From Termitomyces sp. T153 (Eukaryota; Basidiomycota; Agaricomycetes; Agaricales; Lyophyllaceae): a stretch of 64,000 nt of DNA. Each line of letters begins with the position of its first letter. The first letter of the stretch is position 1. The notes under the pieces were generated by a model. It had not been told where the DNA came from, did no database searches, and saw nothing but the letters and a program-made list of their open reading frames with translations. Below are positions 1 through 9,491 of the stretch, one piece after another. The position numbers were made by a program, and so were the translations under genes. The stretch spans positions 1 through 64,000 of the forward strand of contig JACKQL020000044.1 in assembly GCA_018296165.2 (NCBI GenBank), written 5' to 3'.

Positions 1-3000
1 CTTTCTTCCCTTAGCTCTTGTAGTTTAGATGGAGTGATATCAATCCATTCTTCTATACTGGTAGGCAGCATGATGTGTTGCCTAGCCTTGTAAGGAATGA
101 CCCTGAATGCTGCCACCCTTTCTTGCCACACAGTACCATCCAACTCTGCCACTATGTAGTTGCCCCCTTTAGTTCTTGTGAGCACTACCATAGGTCCCCA
201 ATAGCGAGCAGACATCTTCCCACTCAATGACTTGGCTGCCACCATATTCCTAACCAATACTAAGTCTTTTGGCTTGAACTTGTACTCTTTAATAGAGGTT
301 TCATTTTCTCTTGTGAAATTCTCTGCCCATTTCAACTTTTCCTTACTAACTCTGCTCCTCATCTCCTCCACATGCTGATAGTGCTTTGCCAATGCTTGAG
401 CCCTGAGGCCAACTAGTTCTTCAGTAGACACTGGTCCTTCAGGCCAGTCCACTAACCAAGTTGCCTCCACTAAGTCCAATGGTAGAATAGGATGTGCTCC
501 AGTTACTAAGAAAAAGGGGGAACACCCAAACCTCTTCCTAACTGTGATCCTGTCTGCCCACATTACATGCCAGAAGAACCAATACCACTTGGTCTTGTCT
601 TCACAGGCTTTATACAAGGCTTGCCTCACATCCCAATGTGGTCTTTCTATCCTTCCATTAGCTCTAGAATTATAGGGAGCAATAGTTATGCCCTGTATTC
701 CATACTTCTTAGATAGCCAATGTACCACCTTTGTAAACTGCCCAGCATTGTCTGTCACAATGTTGCTTATACACCCCCATCTACAGATTACTTCTTCAAA
801 TAGCCACTGCCCAATCAACTTGTGGTTGTCCTTCCTCAAAGGTCTACCTTCCATCCATGAGGTCAAAGCACACCTCCCATGTACAATATATTTACACCCA
901 TTTGAACTTGGTGTCATATGCATGGTATCCAAGTGTATGGTTTCAAATATACTGGGAGTATAAGCTACCACTGGTTGCCTGCACACTGCCACCTTCTGAC
1001 GAACTTGGCAAGCATGACAAGTGTCTATGTACCACTTTACATCTGCTTCCATTTCTGGCCACCAAAACCTTTCCTCTAACAAGGCTTTAGTTGCAAAGGT
1101 CCCTCTATGGCCTAGTGCATCATGGGCTGACTTCAACATGTACATCCTCCTGTCCTTCTCTATCACTAGCTTGTGTTTTCCTTCTTCTCCTCTTCTATAG
1201 AGCCTTCCTTTAAGATCAAAGAAGAATTGTCTTGCAAACTTGAGAAACTGTCCTTCCTTCATCCCTAACACTTCTCTTTGTACTTTTCCAGGATGCCTAA
1301 GCCAGTCCTGTACTAGAGGCAAGAGACTATCTAAGGTTTTCCCCTTCTCTGTTCTTCTTTCTTCTTGGTACTCTCCTACTGTAGAGGAAGAGGGTTCTTC
1401 TGGTAACAAGAGTGTAGACAAAGTTAGAACTGCCACTGGATTCAAGGTAGTTCCAGCTTTATTACTCTTCTCTTGCAACCTTAAGCCTATCCCCTGCTCC
1501 CTGTCTCTACCCAACTTCACTTCTTCTTGCACATCTTCTGGAGATGTTGCTAGCAAGTAACCTCCTCTTGTGTCAATCTGGTCTATGAAGTCTTCCAACT
1601 TGAGGGGCACATGCTCCTCCCAACCAGGTACTTTGTTAATCTCATCTGGGTATTCAAAGATCATTGGTTTGGGATCATCCAATAGTGACTGATCTACAGG
1701 AGCATACTCCTCATCCCCTGGCTGCTTCTCCCTGCGAGATAAACCATCCATACTGAAAGTCTTCCCTGGGACATGCCTCAAGGTGAAGTGATACATAAGT
1801 ACAGCTTCCACCCAGCGCATTATAGTGGCATTAGGCCCAATCCCTGGATTGCTTAGCATCCCTTTCAGGTACTTAGCATCACTCTCAACAATAAGCTTCC
1901 TGCACCCTAGTAACCAATAGCTGCTGACTTGCAAGGCTCTCATAAGCCCATACAACTCCCTCTTAGGTTGTGAAAACCTGGCTTCTCTCTCATTCAGAGT
2001 GATTGACCCTAGTCTAGCACAAGTCCTTATCTTGGGATTGCTACCATCCTCCTGGAAGATACCAAACCCAACAGCCATCCAAGAAGTGTCCACTGCCAAG
2101 ATTACAGCACCTTCAGACTCATAGTCTATGGGTTTCAGGGCTGCACAACTTGCTAACCTCCTCTTCATTTCCTTCATAGCCTCCTTCTGTTCTTCTCCCC
2201 AGACAAAGGCCACATCTTCCTTAGTCAACCTATTAATAGGTTCTGAGATCTTGGCATAATCTTGGATGAACATCCTAAATGTGCCACAAGTCCCCAGAAA
2301 CTTTCTAACCTCTGAGACATTATGACAGTCTCCCCAGCTCATGACTACTGCATATCTCTTTGTTTCTGGCTTGCGACCTTCATAAGAGCACAAGTGACCT
2401 ACTACAGTTATTTCATCTGCACATAGCACAGACTTAATCCCTGAAAAGGTTCCTCCAGCATACTTGATGCGCTGCACAATCCTATTCACATTGTTCAGAT
2501 GCTCCCATACAAAGCGCCTAATCCCCTTGTTTTCTGCAATGGTCTCATAACCTCCCCCTTCTAGCTCATACCTAGTCTCTGGTCCTCTTATTGGAACATC
2601 ATCAATGTAAGGCCAAGTGAGATGGGGTATTTCTTCCTGCAAGATATAGGTAACATCATCATGGAATATAGGAACTGAATTAGTCCATCCCATTGGTAAT
2701 GTAACCAATCTCAGAGCTCCATAGGGTGTCTGAAAGGTTGTATAATCTCTGGACTTGGGGTCCAAAGTTCTTTCATCATATCCAACATAGAGATCACACA
2801 TGCCTCCACATGCTCTTCCAGCAAAGTGGTTGGCTAGCTCTTCTGTAGCAGGAGGTACTCCAGAATGTGCTATTGTGACCTTGTTTAGAGGTTCCAGACT
2901 ATGCACAATCCTTAGACTTTTCCCATCCTTCTTCAGAACTGCAAACCATTGTGATCTATATGAGGAATTTGACCTCTCATAAACCCCTGCTTCCAACTTC

Positions 3001-3674
3001 CTCTTAATCTCCTTACACAGATCATTGTACTTTCCAGGAGGAATGGGTCTGTTCTTCAACACCCATGGCTGGTGAGGTACTACCGGCATCACCACTGGTG
3101 GAAAGTATTCCTCTTTGAACTTCCCCTTCTGACTATCATTCCATGCAAAAGCTTCATTTTGCTGCATCATCAAGTGGTGCAGTAACTTTCTTTCTTCTGG
3201 CCATAGAAACTCCCCTTCATGTGCTTTGTCTATAATCTGTTTGCACTCCTCTGTGTACCTCCCAGTAGGTCTGAATTCAGGTGGATTTGGATTCAAAGGT
3301 GGCATATCCTTTAAAGGGTCCCCAATGATATTCCTCTCTATCCTGAACTCTTCTGGTGTAGTACCTAGGACTGGCCTAACTTTCTTGGCTACAGGCTTAT
3401 ACTTCCCAAACACTTGTACTGTTTCTTCCTGGCTTTTCTCCCCCCCACTCTTGAATTCTTCAGGTAGGTATCCTAGCTCCCCATTCAGATAAGCTCCTAA
3501 TAACTGCCCTGTCCTTTCTCCTGCTACTCCAGTGGCATGGTAAGCATACAAGAATGCATCCTTGAGTTCTTGCTGCTCAAAGCTCTTCTCCTTAACACAG
3601 TACCCCTTAATCCAGAAACCCTCCTCTTCACTGCCCTCTATCATTACTGCAGCCTCTCCTTGGTCAGGGATCAA
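1..3674 (-). CDS. G1 pol (reverse transcriptase-RNase H-integrase), copy 1, C-terminus outside window
   Basis: Replication polyprotein of the retrotransposon. It matches the full-length frame at 43333-47091 residue for residue apart from a few substitutions. About 28 C-terminal residues are lost at the window edge. Visible motifs: the reverse transcriptase active site YIDD (near 2600), RNase H acidic residues, an HHCC zinc-binding region and an integrase DDE triad. There is no ATG at the frame start. The frame opens directly over the protease stop (TTGA overlap) in the -1 register, which fits synthesis by -1 frameshifting from the protease frame. Compared with the second copy I saw a Glu to Asp change in the integrase zinc region (near 1135) and a Lys to Glu change in the RNase H region (near 1998). 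Neither creates a stop. Confidence 0.88.
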   Translation of the reverse strand, partial: MIPDQGEAAVMIEGSEEEGFWIKGYCVKEKSFEQQELKDAFLYAYHATGVAGERTGQLLGAYLNGELGYLPEEFKSGGEKSQEETVQVFGKYKPVAKKVRPVLGTTPEEFRIERNIIGDPLKDMPPLNPNPPEFRPTGRYTEECKQIIDKAHEGEFLWPEERKLLHHLMMQQNEAFAWNDSQKGKFKEEYFPPVVMPVVPHQPWVLKNRPIPPGKYNDLCKEIKRKLEAGVYERSNSSYRSQWFAVLKKDGKSLRIVHSLEPLNKVTIAHSGVPPATEELANHFAGRACGGMCDLYVGYDERTLDPKSRDYTTFQTPYGALRLVTLPMGWTNSVPIFHDDVTYILQEEIPHLTWPYIDDVPIRGPETRYELEGGGYETIAENKGIRRFVWEHLNNVNRIVQRIKYAGGTFSGIKSVLCADEITVVGHLCSYEGRKPETKRYAVVMSWGDCHNVSEVRKFLGTCGTFRMFIQDYAKISEPINRLTKEDVAFVWGEEQKEAMKEMKRRLASCAALKPIDYESEGAVILAVDTSWMAVGFGIFQEDGSNPKIRTCARLGSITLNEREARFSQPKRELYGLMRALQVSSYWLLGCRKLIVESDAKYLKGMLSNPGIGPNATIMRWVEAVLMYHFTLRHVPGKTFSMDGLSRREKQPGDEEYAPVDQSLLDDPKPMIFEYPDEINKVPGWEEHVPLKLEDFIDQIDTRGGYLLATSPEDVQEEVKLGRDREQGIGLRLQEKSNKAGTTLNPVAVLTLSTLLLPEEPSSSTVGEYQEERRTEKGKTLDSLLPLVQDWLRHPGKVQREVLGMKEGQFLKFARQFFFDLKGRLYRRGEEGKHKLVIEKDRRMYMLKSAHDALGHRGTFATKALLEERFWWPEMEADVKWYIDTCHACQVRQKVAVCRQPVVAYTPSIFETIHLDTMHMTPSSNGCKYIVHGRCALTSWMEGRPLRKDNHKLIGQWLFEEVICRWGCISNIVTDNAGQFTKVVHWLSKKYGIQGITIAPYNSRANGRIERPHWDVRQALYKACEDKTKWYWFFWHVMWADRITVRKRFGCSPFFLVTGAHPILPLDLVEATWLVDWPEGPVSTEELVGLRAQALAKHYQHVEEMRSRVSKEKLKWAENFTRENETSIKEYKFKPKDLVLVRNMVAAKSLSGKMSARYWGPMVVLTRTKGGNYIVAELDGTVWQERVAAFRVIPYKARQHIMLPTSIEEWIDITPSKLQELREE

Positions 3675-4669
3675 TTCCTCAAGGCTGACACTTTTCCCAA
3701 GTCTTCATTTTTGTCAGGAGGTTTCTTCCCTCTCTCAAAGGTGGGTAGTGCAGTTCTCTTCCCAGTATTAGGGTCCCTGATGGTGATAATTGCACTCCCA
3801 TCCTTCAAGTTCTGCACATTGCTCTCTGTTGCTGTGTCAAATGGCCTCCCCAGTAGTACTGTATAGGCAGGTTTCTCAAATATATGCACTTGCAAGTATA
3901 TTGTGAAACCTTCAGCAAACTTGAAGGGCACATTCTTAGCCATTCCCAAAGACTCATTGACTTGTTGATTGGCACTCTCCATGCACAGTCTTATGTCAGG
4001 ATCCCAAGTTAGGCCCAAACTTAGAGCTTTGTCCAAGGCCATGCACACAATCTGAGACCCACTATCCAATATGGCTTCCACCTTAGCCTGGTCATTCACA
4101 CTAGGGTACAGAGACCTTAACACCTGCAAGTCTCTAGCCACATAGACCATTTCAGGCCTATCCCCTGGTGGAAGCTGTTCCAAGAAGGTAGCAACACAGT
4201 CTTCATGAACCACTGATCCCTTTGGAATTCCTTCTTCTTCACCTTTTGAGATATGATAACTTGGCTGAGGCAAGTCATCTATATTGACTTGTGCCATCAC
4301 AGATTCCTCCTCACTATCCTGCACAAAGACCTTGGCTGCTGACCACTTGGTAGCACCTTCTTTCTTTCTCCAGGTCTTCTCCAAAGCTTCCTGTATTGCT
4401 GGTACCTTCAACAGTTCCCTGGTAGAGACTGTTACTTCACTATCCAGTATTTTACTAACAATTTCTTCCTCCTTTCTTTGCCATATTCTGGGTTGATACA
4501 AGTCTTTCTTCTCATTTTGAAATTTTATCACTCTGTCTCCATTAACAGCAGGCACCTGCTCAAATGGCAGACTTCCTTTTTCTATCTCTATGACCCCCCT
4601 TTGCCTTCTTAGATCACTCTCAGGTGGTAGTGGTGTCCTCAATTCAGGCTGGACCTTGCCATCTACCAC
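3671..4669 (-). CDS. G1 protease-domain polyprotein segment, copy 1
   Basis: About 332 codons that follow gag in the -1 register. The C-terminal half holds a retropepsin-like active site, ILDSGSQIV, and a downstream LLGRPF segment typical of retroelement aspartic proteases. It would process the Gag-Pro-Pol precursor in the virus-like particle. The N-terminal 170 residues are charged and unassigned. No ATG starts the frame; the first start-like codon is GTG at 4669, and the frame stays open back to the gag stop. This supports translation as a Gag fusion after a -1 frameshift. The stop TGA (3671-3673) overlaps the first pol codons. One visible difference from the other copy is Cys versus Arg in the DIRLxME segment, a CpG-type change. 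Confidence 0.85.
   Translation of the reverse strand: MVDGKVQPELRTPLPPESDLRRQRGVIEIEKGSLPFEQVPAVNGDRVIKFQNEKKDLYQPRIWQRKEEEIVSKILDSEVTVSTRELLKVPAIQEALEKTWRKKEGATKWSAAKVFVQDSEEESVMAQVNIDDLPQPSYHISKGEEEGIPKGSVVHEDCVATFLEQLPPGDRPEMVYVARDLQVLRSLYPSVNDQAKVEAILDSGSQIVCMALDKALSLGLTWDPDIRLCMESANQQVNESLGMAKNVPFKFAEGFTIYLQVHIFEKPAYTVLLGRPFDTATESNVQNLKDGSAIITIRDPNTGKRTALPTFERGKKPPDKNEDLGKVSALRN
3692..3698 (-). promoter_or_regulatory. Candidate -1 ribosomal frameshift site, protease to pol (G GGA AAA), copy 1
   Basis: On the minus strand the protease frame reads TTG GGA AAA GTG, so GGGAAAA is in the register X XXY YYZ required for a -1 slip. The zero-frame stop TGA follows 18 nt after the heptamer. After a slip the frame continues open into pol. 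A possible imperfect stem starts 4 nt downstream (3680-3687 with about 3650-3662). The heptamer is identical in the second copy (47109-47115). G GGA AAN heptamers are known retroviral frameshift sites; use here is inferred. Confidence 0.7.
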
Positions 4670-4670
4670 C
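4623..4670 (-). promoter_or_regulatory. Candidate frameshift-stimulating stem-loop downstream of gag stop, copy 1
   Basis: Positions 4623-4630 (GGTGGTAG) and 4663-4670 (CTACCACC) form a perfect 8-bp inverted repeat. Further pairing is possible inside the loop: TGG 4631-4633 with CCA 4659-4661, and GTCC 4635-4638 with GGAC 4651-4654. It lies 16 nt downstream of the slippery heptamer on the coding strand, somewhat further than the usual 5-9 nt. The same sequence is present in the second copy. A role in frameshifting is inference. Confidence 0.45.
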
Positions 4671-4683
4671 CTCCTTGAGTTCT

Positions 4684-5961
4684 CTAAAAACCCTCCTGTT
4701 TCTGCTGCTGGGTGCCCTTCTCATAAACCTGACTCCTAGTGGTTATTAGACTTGACACCAAGTTCTGCAATTCCTCTATCTTCTTCTCCAAGTCTTCTTT
4801 CTCTTTGGGGACTGCCTGCACATAAGTAGCTATACTTGGCATAGTTACTAAGGGTTCTTCTACCCAACCATAGAAGGCTGCAGCTTTTGGATCCATGATT
4901 GTATTGACCCTTTCTTTAGGAGGCACATTAGGTGGACTCCTGGGAATGGGATCCCCAGAAGGTAACCTAGGCCTGCCTTCAAAAAGAATGAGCTTTCCCT
5001 CTTGGAGTTGAGTTTTGAGGTATCCACAATCATTGGTACGATGCCCTAGCTCCCAACAATGATAACAGTTTATCCCAGCAGCTGTATTGCTATTGCCTTG
5101 GAACTGCATGGTCTGCAGAGTCTGTGCAGGTACCCCAATCCTATTCTGCAGTCCCCCTTGCACAGGAGTCTGACTTTTTGCCTTCCACTCATTGTTCATG
5201 GTCTGCATAAATCCCCTCAAGCTACTCATCTCTTTTCCCAAAGCCATAACTCCATCCTGAAGGTTGGCTAACCTTCCCTCAGTCTCCAAATCAGCCTCCT
5301 GTTTAACCTTGATCATCCCTGGCCCTCTTTCTTTTATAGTTTCTTCACTCCTGAAGGAAGTTCCAGAGTCTACTAAAATAGCCACTATGTTTATGACTTC
5401 TTTCAGATCAAATCTGTCATCTTTGTGTCTCTTCCTGTTAACATCACTATAATGTCCATATTTCTGTAATGCTTGGGCCAAGATGAGCTCCCTGAATGCT
5501 GGAGTAAAGCATTTAGTGAATTTCTCTACCAGTGCTCCATTCCCCAATACTCCTGTCAACTTCTTGGCCTCTGCTCTGAACTTCCTGACAAGTGCATGAA
5601 TTTCTTCTGTGTCATTCTGACTTAATCTGGCATGCTCTTTGCAGATCTTGTCAAGCATGGCCACACTTCCTTCTTCAGCTATTGCTTCTGGATAAGAACT
5701 CTGCACTTCTTTGACAAAGGTCTCCCAGCTTGATCCATCACTAAAACTGTCCAATCCTCTCCATTCACTGTCTGTTTCTGCATCCACATACTCCGTTACT
5801 CTTTCCTTTCTTTCTTCATCATCATTTATTCCTGCAGCCTTGAAGAGGCTTTCCATCTTCCGGATGAAGCGGCGGACTTCTGATGGCTGAGTATGAGTGA
5901 AGCGAGGTGCATCACGGCTTGTAGACAGTGGTAACTTTTGTTTTGAAACTTCTGCTGGCAT
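4684..5961 (-). CDS. G1 Gag (capsid/nucleocapsid), copy 1
   Basis: Structural protein of the virus-like particle, about 425 residues from the ATG at 5961 (Met-Pro-Ala-Glu). The middle resembles a retrotransposon capsid domain. A CCHC zinc knuckle, CYHCWELGHRTNDC, lies in the C-terminal third and a coiled-coil-like Lys/Glu segment near the end. An open frame continues upstream of this ATG but starts only at non-ATG codons. In this copy it contains a TAA near 6195 that the other copy lacks, so I place the start at 5961. The stop TAG (4684-4686) lies immediately after the slippery heptamer. Confidence 0.87.
   Translation of the reverse strand: MPAEVSKQKLPLSTSRDAPRFTHTQPSEVRRFIRKMESLFKAAGINDDEERKERVTEYVDAETDSEWRGLDSFSDGSSWETFVKEVQSSYPEAIAEEGSVAMLDKICKEHARLSQNDTEEIHALVRKFRAEAKKLTGVLGNGALVEKFTKCFTPAFRELILAQALQKYGHYSDVNRKRHKDDRFDLKEVINIVAILVDSGTSFRSEETIKERGPGMIKVKQEADLETEGRLANLQDGVMALGKEMSSLRGFMQTMNNEWKAKSQTPVQGGLQNRIGVPAQTLQTMQFQGNSNTAAGINCYHCWELGHRTNDCGYLKTQLQEGKLILFEGRPRLPSGDPIPRSPPNVPPKERVNTIMDPKAAAFYGWVEEPLVTMPSIATYVQAVPKEKEDLEKKIEELQNLVSSLITTRSQVYEKGTQQQKQEGF
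4687..4693 (-). promoter_or_regulatory. Candidate -1 ribosomal frameshift site, gag to protease (G GGT TTT), copy 1
   Basis: On the minus strand the end of gag reads GAG GGT TTT TAG. GGGTTTT is thus in the X XXY YYZ register with the stop codon as the next codon. A -1 slip gives TTA GAG AAC and joins the protease frame, which is open without its own ATG. The same arrangement is kept in the second copy at 48104-48110. Confidence 0.72.
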
Positions 5962-6283
5962 GCTGAATGTTTGATTTTGTAATGTTGATGTATTGTGATT
6001 GTTAGTGGTCTTCTTTCTGCTTGCTCTTAAGATTTGTTCAGGGTCCCCAATACTAATTAGATTGAGTGCTTTAGTCTTGTTGCTGTGGGTTGTGGGCTTG
6101 TGAACTTGCTCTGTGGTGTTGACCCTTTGCTTTGGCACTGTTCTCTTCAGTCTTTCTGGGGTAGACCCTCTTGGTGCAAATGATATTTTGATTTAAGCTT
6201 GATGTGTGAACCCTGCTTGCTGGTCCACAAAGTCTTGAACTTGATAACAGTGCTTCTTCTTGTAAACTTTCTAAGCCAAAGCC

Positions 6284-6300
6284 CCTTGCGGTGGGCTCCA
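6284..6300 (-). other. Primer binding site of G1, copy 1
   Basis: Two bases inside the 5' LTR the minus strand reads TGGAGCCCACCGCAAGG, beginning with the TGG expected to pair with a tRNA 3' CCA. The other copy has C where this one has a T (CTCGCGG versus CTTGCGG on the plus strand), a CpG-to-TpG change. It does not resemble the common initiator-Met PBS. I could not identify the primer tRNA by eye. Confidence 0.7.
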
Positions 6301-6302
6301 GA

Positions 6303-7365
6303 TGTAGTACTGGGTTAGAGTAATACTGATAGTTCTGGGGCTTTCTTGAAGACTTAGGCAGTCTACTCCAATTCAACACTGATGTCTTGATGAATGCTTG
6401 AAGTTGAAGGGGTTTACTTCCAAAATATTTCTATTCTGAATGCAGAGGGGTCTCAACAAACTCCAGCCTAAGTGATTCACTCCCTGGGAACCACCGAGCC
6501 TTTGCCTATTAATTGCCTGTCCATTTGCTACTCTACTTGGGCTATTTATACCTCTTTCTACAGTGCACAGACCACCCCCTACATGTGACTTTTGGTTCCA
6601 TACTTTCCAGCCCCTTATTCATAACTGTTATTCTAATTCCCCCTTTTGGCATGCCTGTTTCAGTGCCACAGGCCAGTTCCTGGTTCCATCATTCCTCCTT
6701 TGCATTCTTAGCTTCCATTTGCCCCATTTATCTCTCCCTCCTTTGTATTTCTTCCATTCATATTCTTCTCCATTCAGGTCCTTTCCCATTCAGGTTCTTC
6801 CATTCATCTGTCCCCTCCCATTCATTCCATTCATCTTCCTTTATTCCTTTCATATTCTTCCCCTTTTAGGTTCTTTCCCATTCAGGTTCTTCCATTCATC
6901 TTCCTTTCCCTTCCCTTCATTCCATTCATTTCATATCCTTCCATTCATCTTCCTTTCCCTTCCCTTCATTCCATTCATTTCATATCCTTCTATTCATCTT
7001 CCTTTCCCTTCCCTTCATTCCATTCATTTCATATCCTTCCATTCATCTTCCTTTCCCTTCCCTTCATTCAATATTCCAATCTGGTTATTCTTAGATCAGA
7101 TCTAGATCTTGCCAGAATTGATGCCACTCAGGTGCTTTTGCCAGTCCCATGCTTCCCCTCCCATTACAGTGATTGGACTATTATTGAGTGTATAGTCTAG
7201 TATAGTCCTTGTCCTATCCTGTTCTGTCTTTCTTCTGGTGTATTTAAAGGGATAATGTTGCTGGGACTTGTTTTACCAGGAGGCTTACAGTTTTCAGCCT
7301 TAATAAATGTTTGTTTTGACTTCTGGTGTTTATTATGTTCCCAATGGTGTGACAACATCGTATCA
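6303..7365 (-). repeat. 5' LTR of G1, copy 1 (1063 bp)
   Basis: Bounded by TGATACGATG...AGTACTACA on the minus strand, identical at its ends to the two LTRs of the second copy (42009-43071 and 49720-50738). Compared with 42009-43071 it lacks a 49-bp stretch near 6775 and has one extra 49-bp minisatellite unit, so the lengths are equal. Plus-strand open frames of up to 180 codons here are low-complexity reading through TTCC/ATTC repeats, not genes. Confidence 0.93.
6890..7077. repeat. 49-bp minisatellite inside the G1 LTR, about 4 units
   Basis: Tandem unit of 49 bp starting TTCCATTCATCTTCC and ending TTTCATATCC on the plus strand, the last unit partial. The same array has about 3 units in the LTR at 42009-43071 and 2 in the LTR at 49720-50738. 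Confidence 0.88.
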
Positions 7366-7575
7366 ACACTCAACAACAACTAAATCTAGACTATGATCCA
7401 AAAATATAAATCCATTGTAATTGGTTTTTATCTCCAGACTCCCAAGGACATGACTAGGTACAAATATAACCAAAAGATAGCCATTGGTCAAAAGTAATTG
7501 TGACCTGAAGATAGGAGGTCAACAATGAATGGCAGGTTTGGAATAAAGAAAACAATTCAGGGGTCTGATAAGAAG
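7366..7575 (-). repeat. Fragment of a B-type LTR
   Basis: This stretch resembles 27065-27267 and the reverse complement of 51442-51545, for example the shared segment around GGAGGTC followed by a CAGGGGTC block. It is an old LTR fragment in reverse orientation, cut at 7366 by the G1 insertion. Confidence 0.55.
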
Positions 7576-9491
7576 CAGTGTGGAAGGAGCAGCACTTATC
7601 TGAATTATGGACAGAGAATCTGTGCAGCCTGAGGGCTGGAACTGGGACCAATAGATAGGAAAAGAGGAAGGAAAATCATAAGGAGGGAGAATGGGACATC
7701 CCCTGACATGTAGACCCACTCATTCCAGCTATTTGCTCTGTACTGATGGAGTTTGCATCATTGCCTCCATTATCATAGGAAGGACTGCCTAGTGCTCCTG
7801 GATTTGGGGAACTCCCTCCTGGAAGTGGTGGCAGACCATGACCTGGGTAGGGTGGTGTTAGGTCCAGCTGGCCTGGAGTCTTCTCTCACTGTAGAGCAAG
7901 AAATCTGTCAGTTGGAGGACTATGATGGCTAAGGAGACTTGTAGAGCATTGTAGTTAGACAAGGGAGTTGAACAGATGATCTGGAAGTTTGAAGTTGGTG
8001 AATTGGGGACTTTGGAGTTGAATGGAAGTTGGATGGATACTCCAGAGTCTGGAGTTGGAAAGAATACTAAGTCCAGAGATGTATGGGGTTAGAGAACTTG
8101 GGAGTCAAGCCAGAGTTGGATTATTGTTTGGAATTAGGAAATAGCTTATAAACAAGTGCTGGGAAACAGATAAGGCCAGGAAACAGATAAGTGCCAGGAA
8201 ACTATACATGACTATGGCAATATCAAGACTAGTCTACTAACTATGGTGATATGGTATTTATAGGAGGGTTTTGGAGGGTTTTGGGGCTTGAGATGGAGCA
8301 CAGATGTGGTTCTAGAGTCTAAGGTATCTTCTGAGACCAGGAGCAGGGTGGCAGTGCCAAGATAGGGTTTGATGGTGCTGCCAGAGGTCTTGGGTGAGTG
8401 TAGGGTGAGTGTGGAGGTTCTGCAGGAGAGATCCAGAGGTTCTGGCTCAATGGAGGAAGGTGCTGATGTGATCTTGATGGGCTGATGGCAGGTCTGATGG
8501 TAGCAATGATGGTAAGGTTGGGGATTTCAGAGAGGATAAGTTGGGTAGATTGAGATTGAAGAGGCATGTGCTAGGCTAGGCAGGGCTTGATTGCTCTTCT
8601 AGAGATTTTCAGTGTGCTAGACTTGTAGTTGTAGGTCCCATGATTGGTTCTTTTCTTCTTTTACTTGTTGACATGTCTGATGGAATCCCTACTCACAAAT
8701 AGTGTTTTGCTAATGTGCCTGTATATTCCCTGTTATGTTTTTCTGGTCTCTGCTGACCTGCTTCAGTGCCAACACTGTATGCTCTATAGAGATGACTGCA
8801 TGCTCTTTCCTTTGGAGCCAGGATCTTGTTGGGCCTAGGATATGTACAATGAGTGCTGCAACAGCATCTTTGGTGGTCATTTCATGTGGAGTGGGAGAGG
8901 GAGTTTGATCAAAGGCAGGGTCTATAGGTGGGGGGCTCAGGGATAGCTCAGGAGTCAAGTCAGAAGGCAGTCATTCCATAGTGCCAGGTCAAGGTAGTGA
9001 TTACCTGGCTATTATTGGGCTGGACCATGTCCCTTTGACTCTTAGAGAGCTTCTTAGAGTTCATGTTAGAGGATGAAACAGGGACAATGAGTTGGCTGGA
9101 GACAACTTCTCTCTAGCACCTGTAGATTTGCTTGTTCTGGCATCCATAAATAAGAGTAAGAGTTGTCTGATCCCTCTATTTATCCTGGAGAGCTCTTCAA
9201 AGATGTTCAAGGTGTTGTCCAGTGAGTTTTCCATGTGTCAGGCCAAGTCTGAGTCTGAGGTGGTTGGGAGCCAAGGAGTGGGCTGGAGCTTAGAAGAGGG
9301 GGCAAGCAGTGGCTCTGGGCTAGCAGCAGTGAATAAGGAGAAGCACCATACCAACTTGCCAGGGAGCCGCAGACCTAAATGTGCATGAATTGTGTTGCTG
9401 ACTCCTCCCTTTTACTCAGGCATTTTTGTATCTTATGAGTTGTGTGCTGGCATGGAACTCTTTGTTAGAGAACACTCAGCTTTGCTATTAG
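7576..9491. other. CpG-depleted repeat-like region without recognisable gene
   Basis: About 1.9 kb, nearly free of CpG, with only short shadow frames. TATA-like TTTATAGG near 8255 and repeated GATAAG(T/G)CCAGGAAAC wording near 8180 suggest old LTR debris, but no terminus could be defined. Confidence 0.4.

Larger units (their letters stand above)
1..7365 (-). mobile_element. Ty3/gypsy LTR retrotransposon G1, copy 1 (3' end cut by window edge)
   Basis: Minus-strand element in the order 5' LTR (6303-7365), primer binding site, gag, protease, pol. The pol C-terminus and 3' LTR lie outside the window. It aligns with the complete copy at 42009-50738 at a constant offset of 43417 from position 1 through the LTR junction at 6303, so there is no net indel in about 6.3 kb; I noticed only scattered substitutions. 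Integrase lies downstream of RNase H, the Ty3/gypsy order. The outer edge of its 5' LTR cuts into an older LTR fragment beginning at 7366. The TSD cannot be checked because the left end is missing. The whole element is CpG-poor although its frames are open. Confidence 0.93.

Noticed and set aside
6071..6379. Minus-strand ORF of 102 codons upstream of G1 gag
   Set aside because: It overlaps the LTR end, PBS and leader and is not conserved as an open frame with an ATG in the second copy.
6890..7077. Possible CRISPR-like array
   Set aside because: Units are contiguous 49-bp tandem repeats without unique spacers, inside a eukaryotic LTR.
6513..7105. Plus-strand ORFs of 118 and 180 codons (and their counterparts at 42219-42811 and 49930-50573), Phe/Ser/His/Pro-rich
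   Set aside because: They read through the TTCC/ATTC minisatellite of the G1 LTR; frames shift with repeat number and there is no domain.
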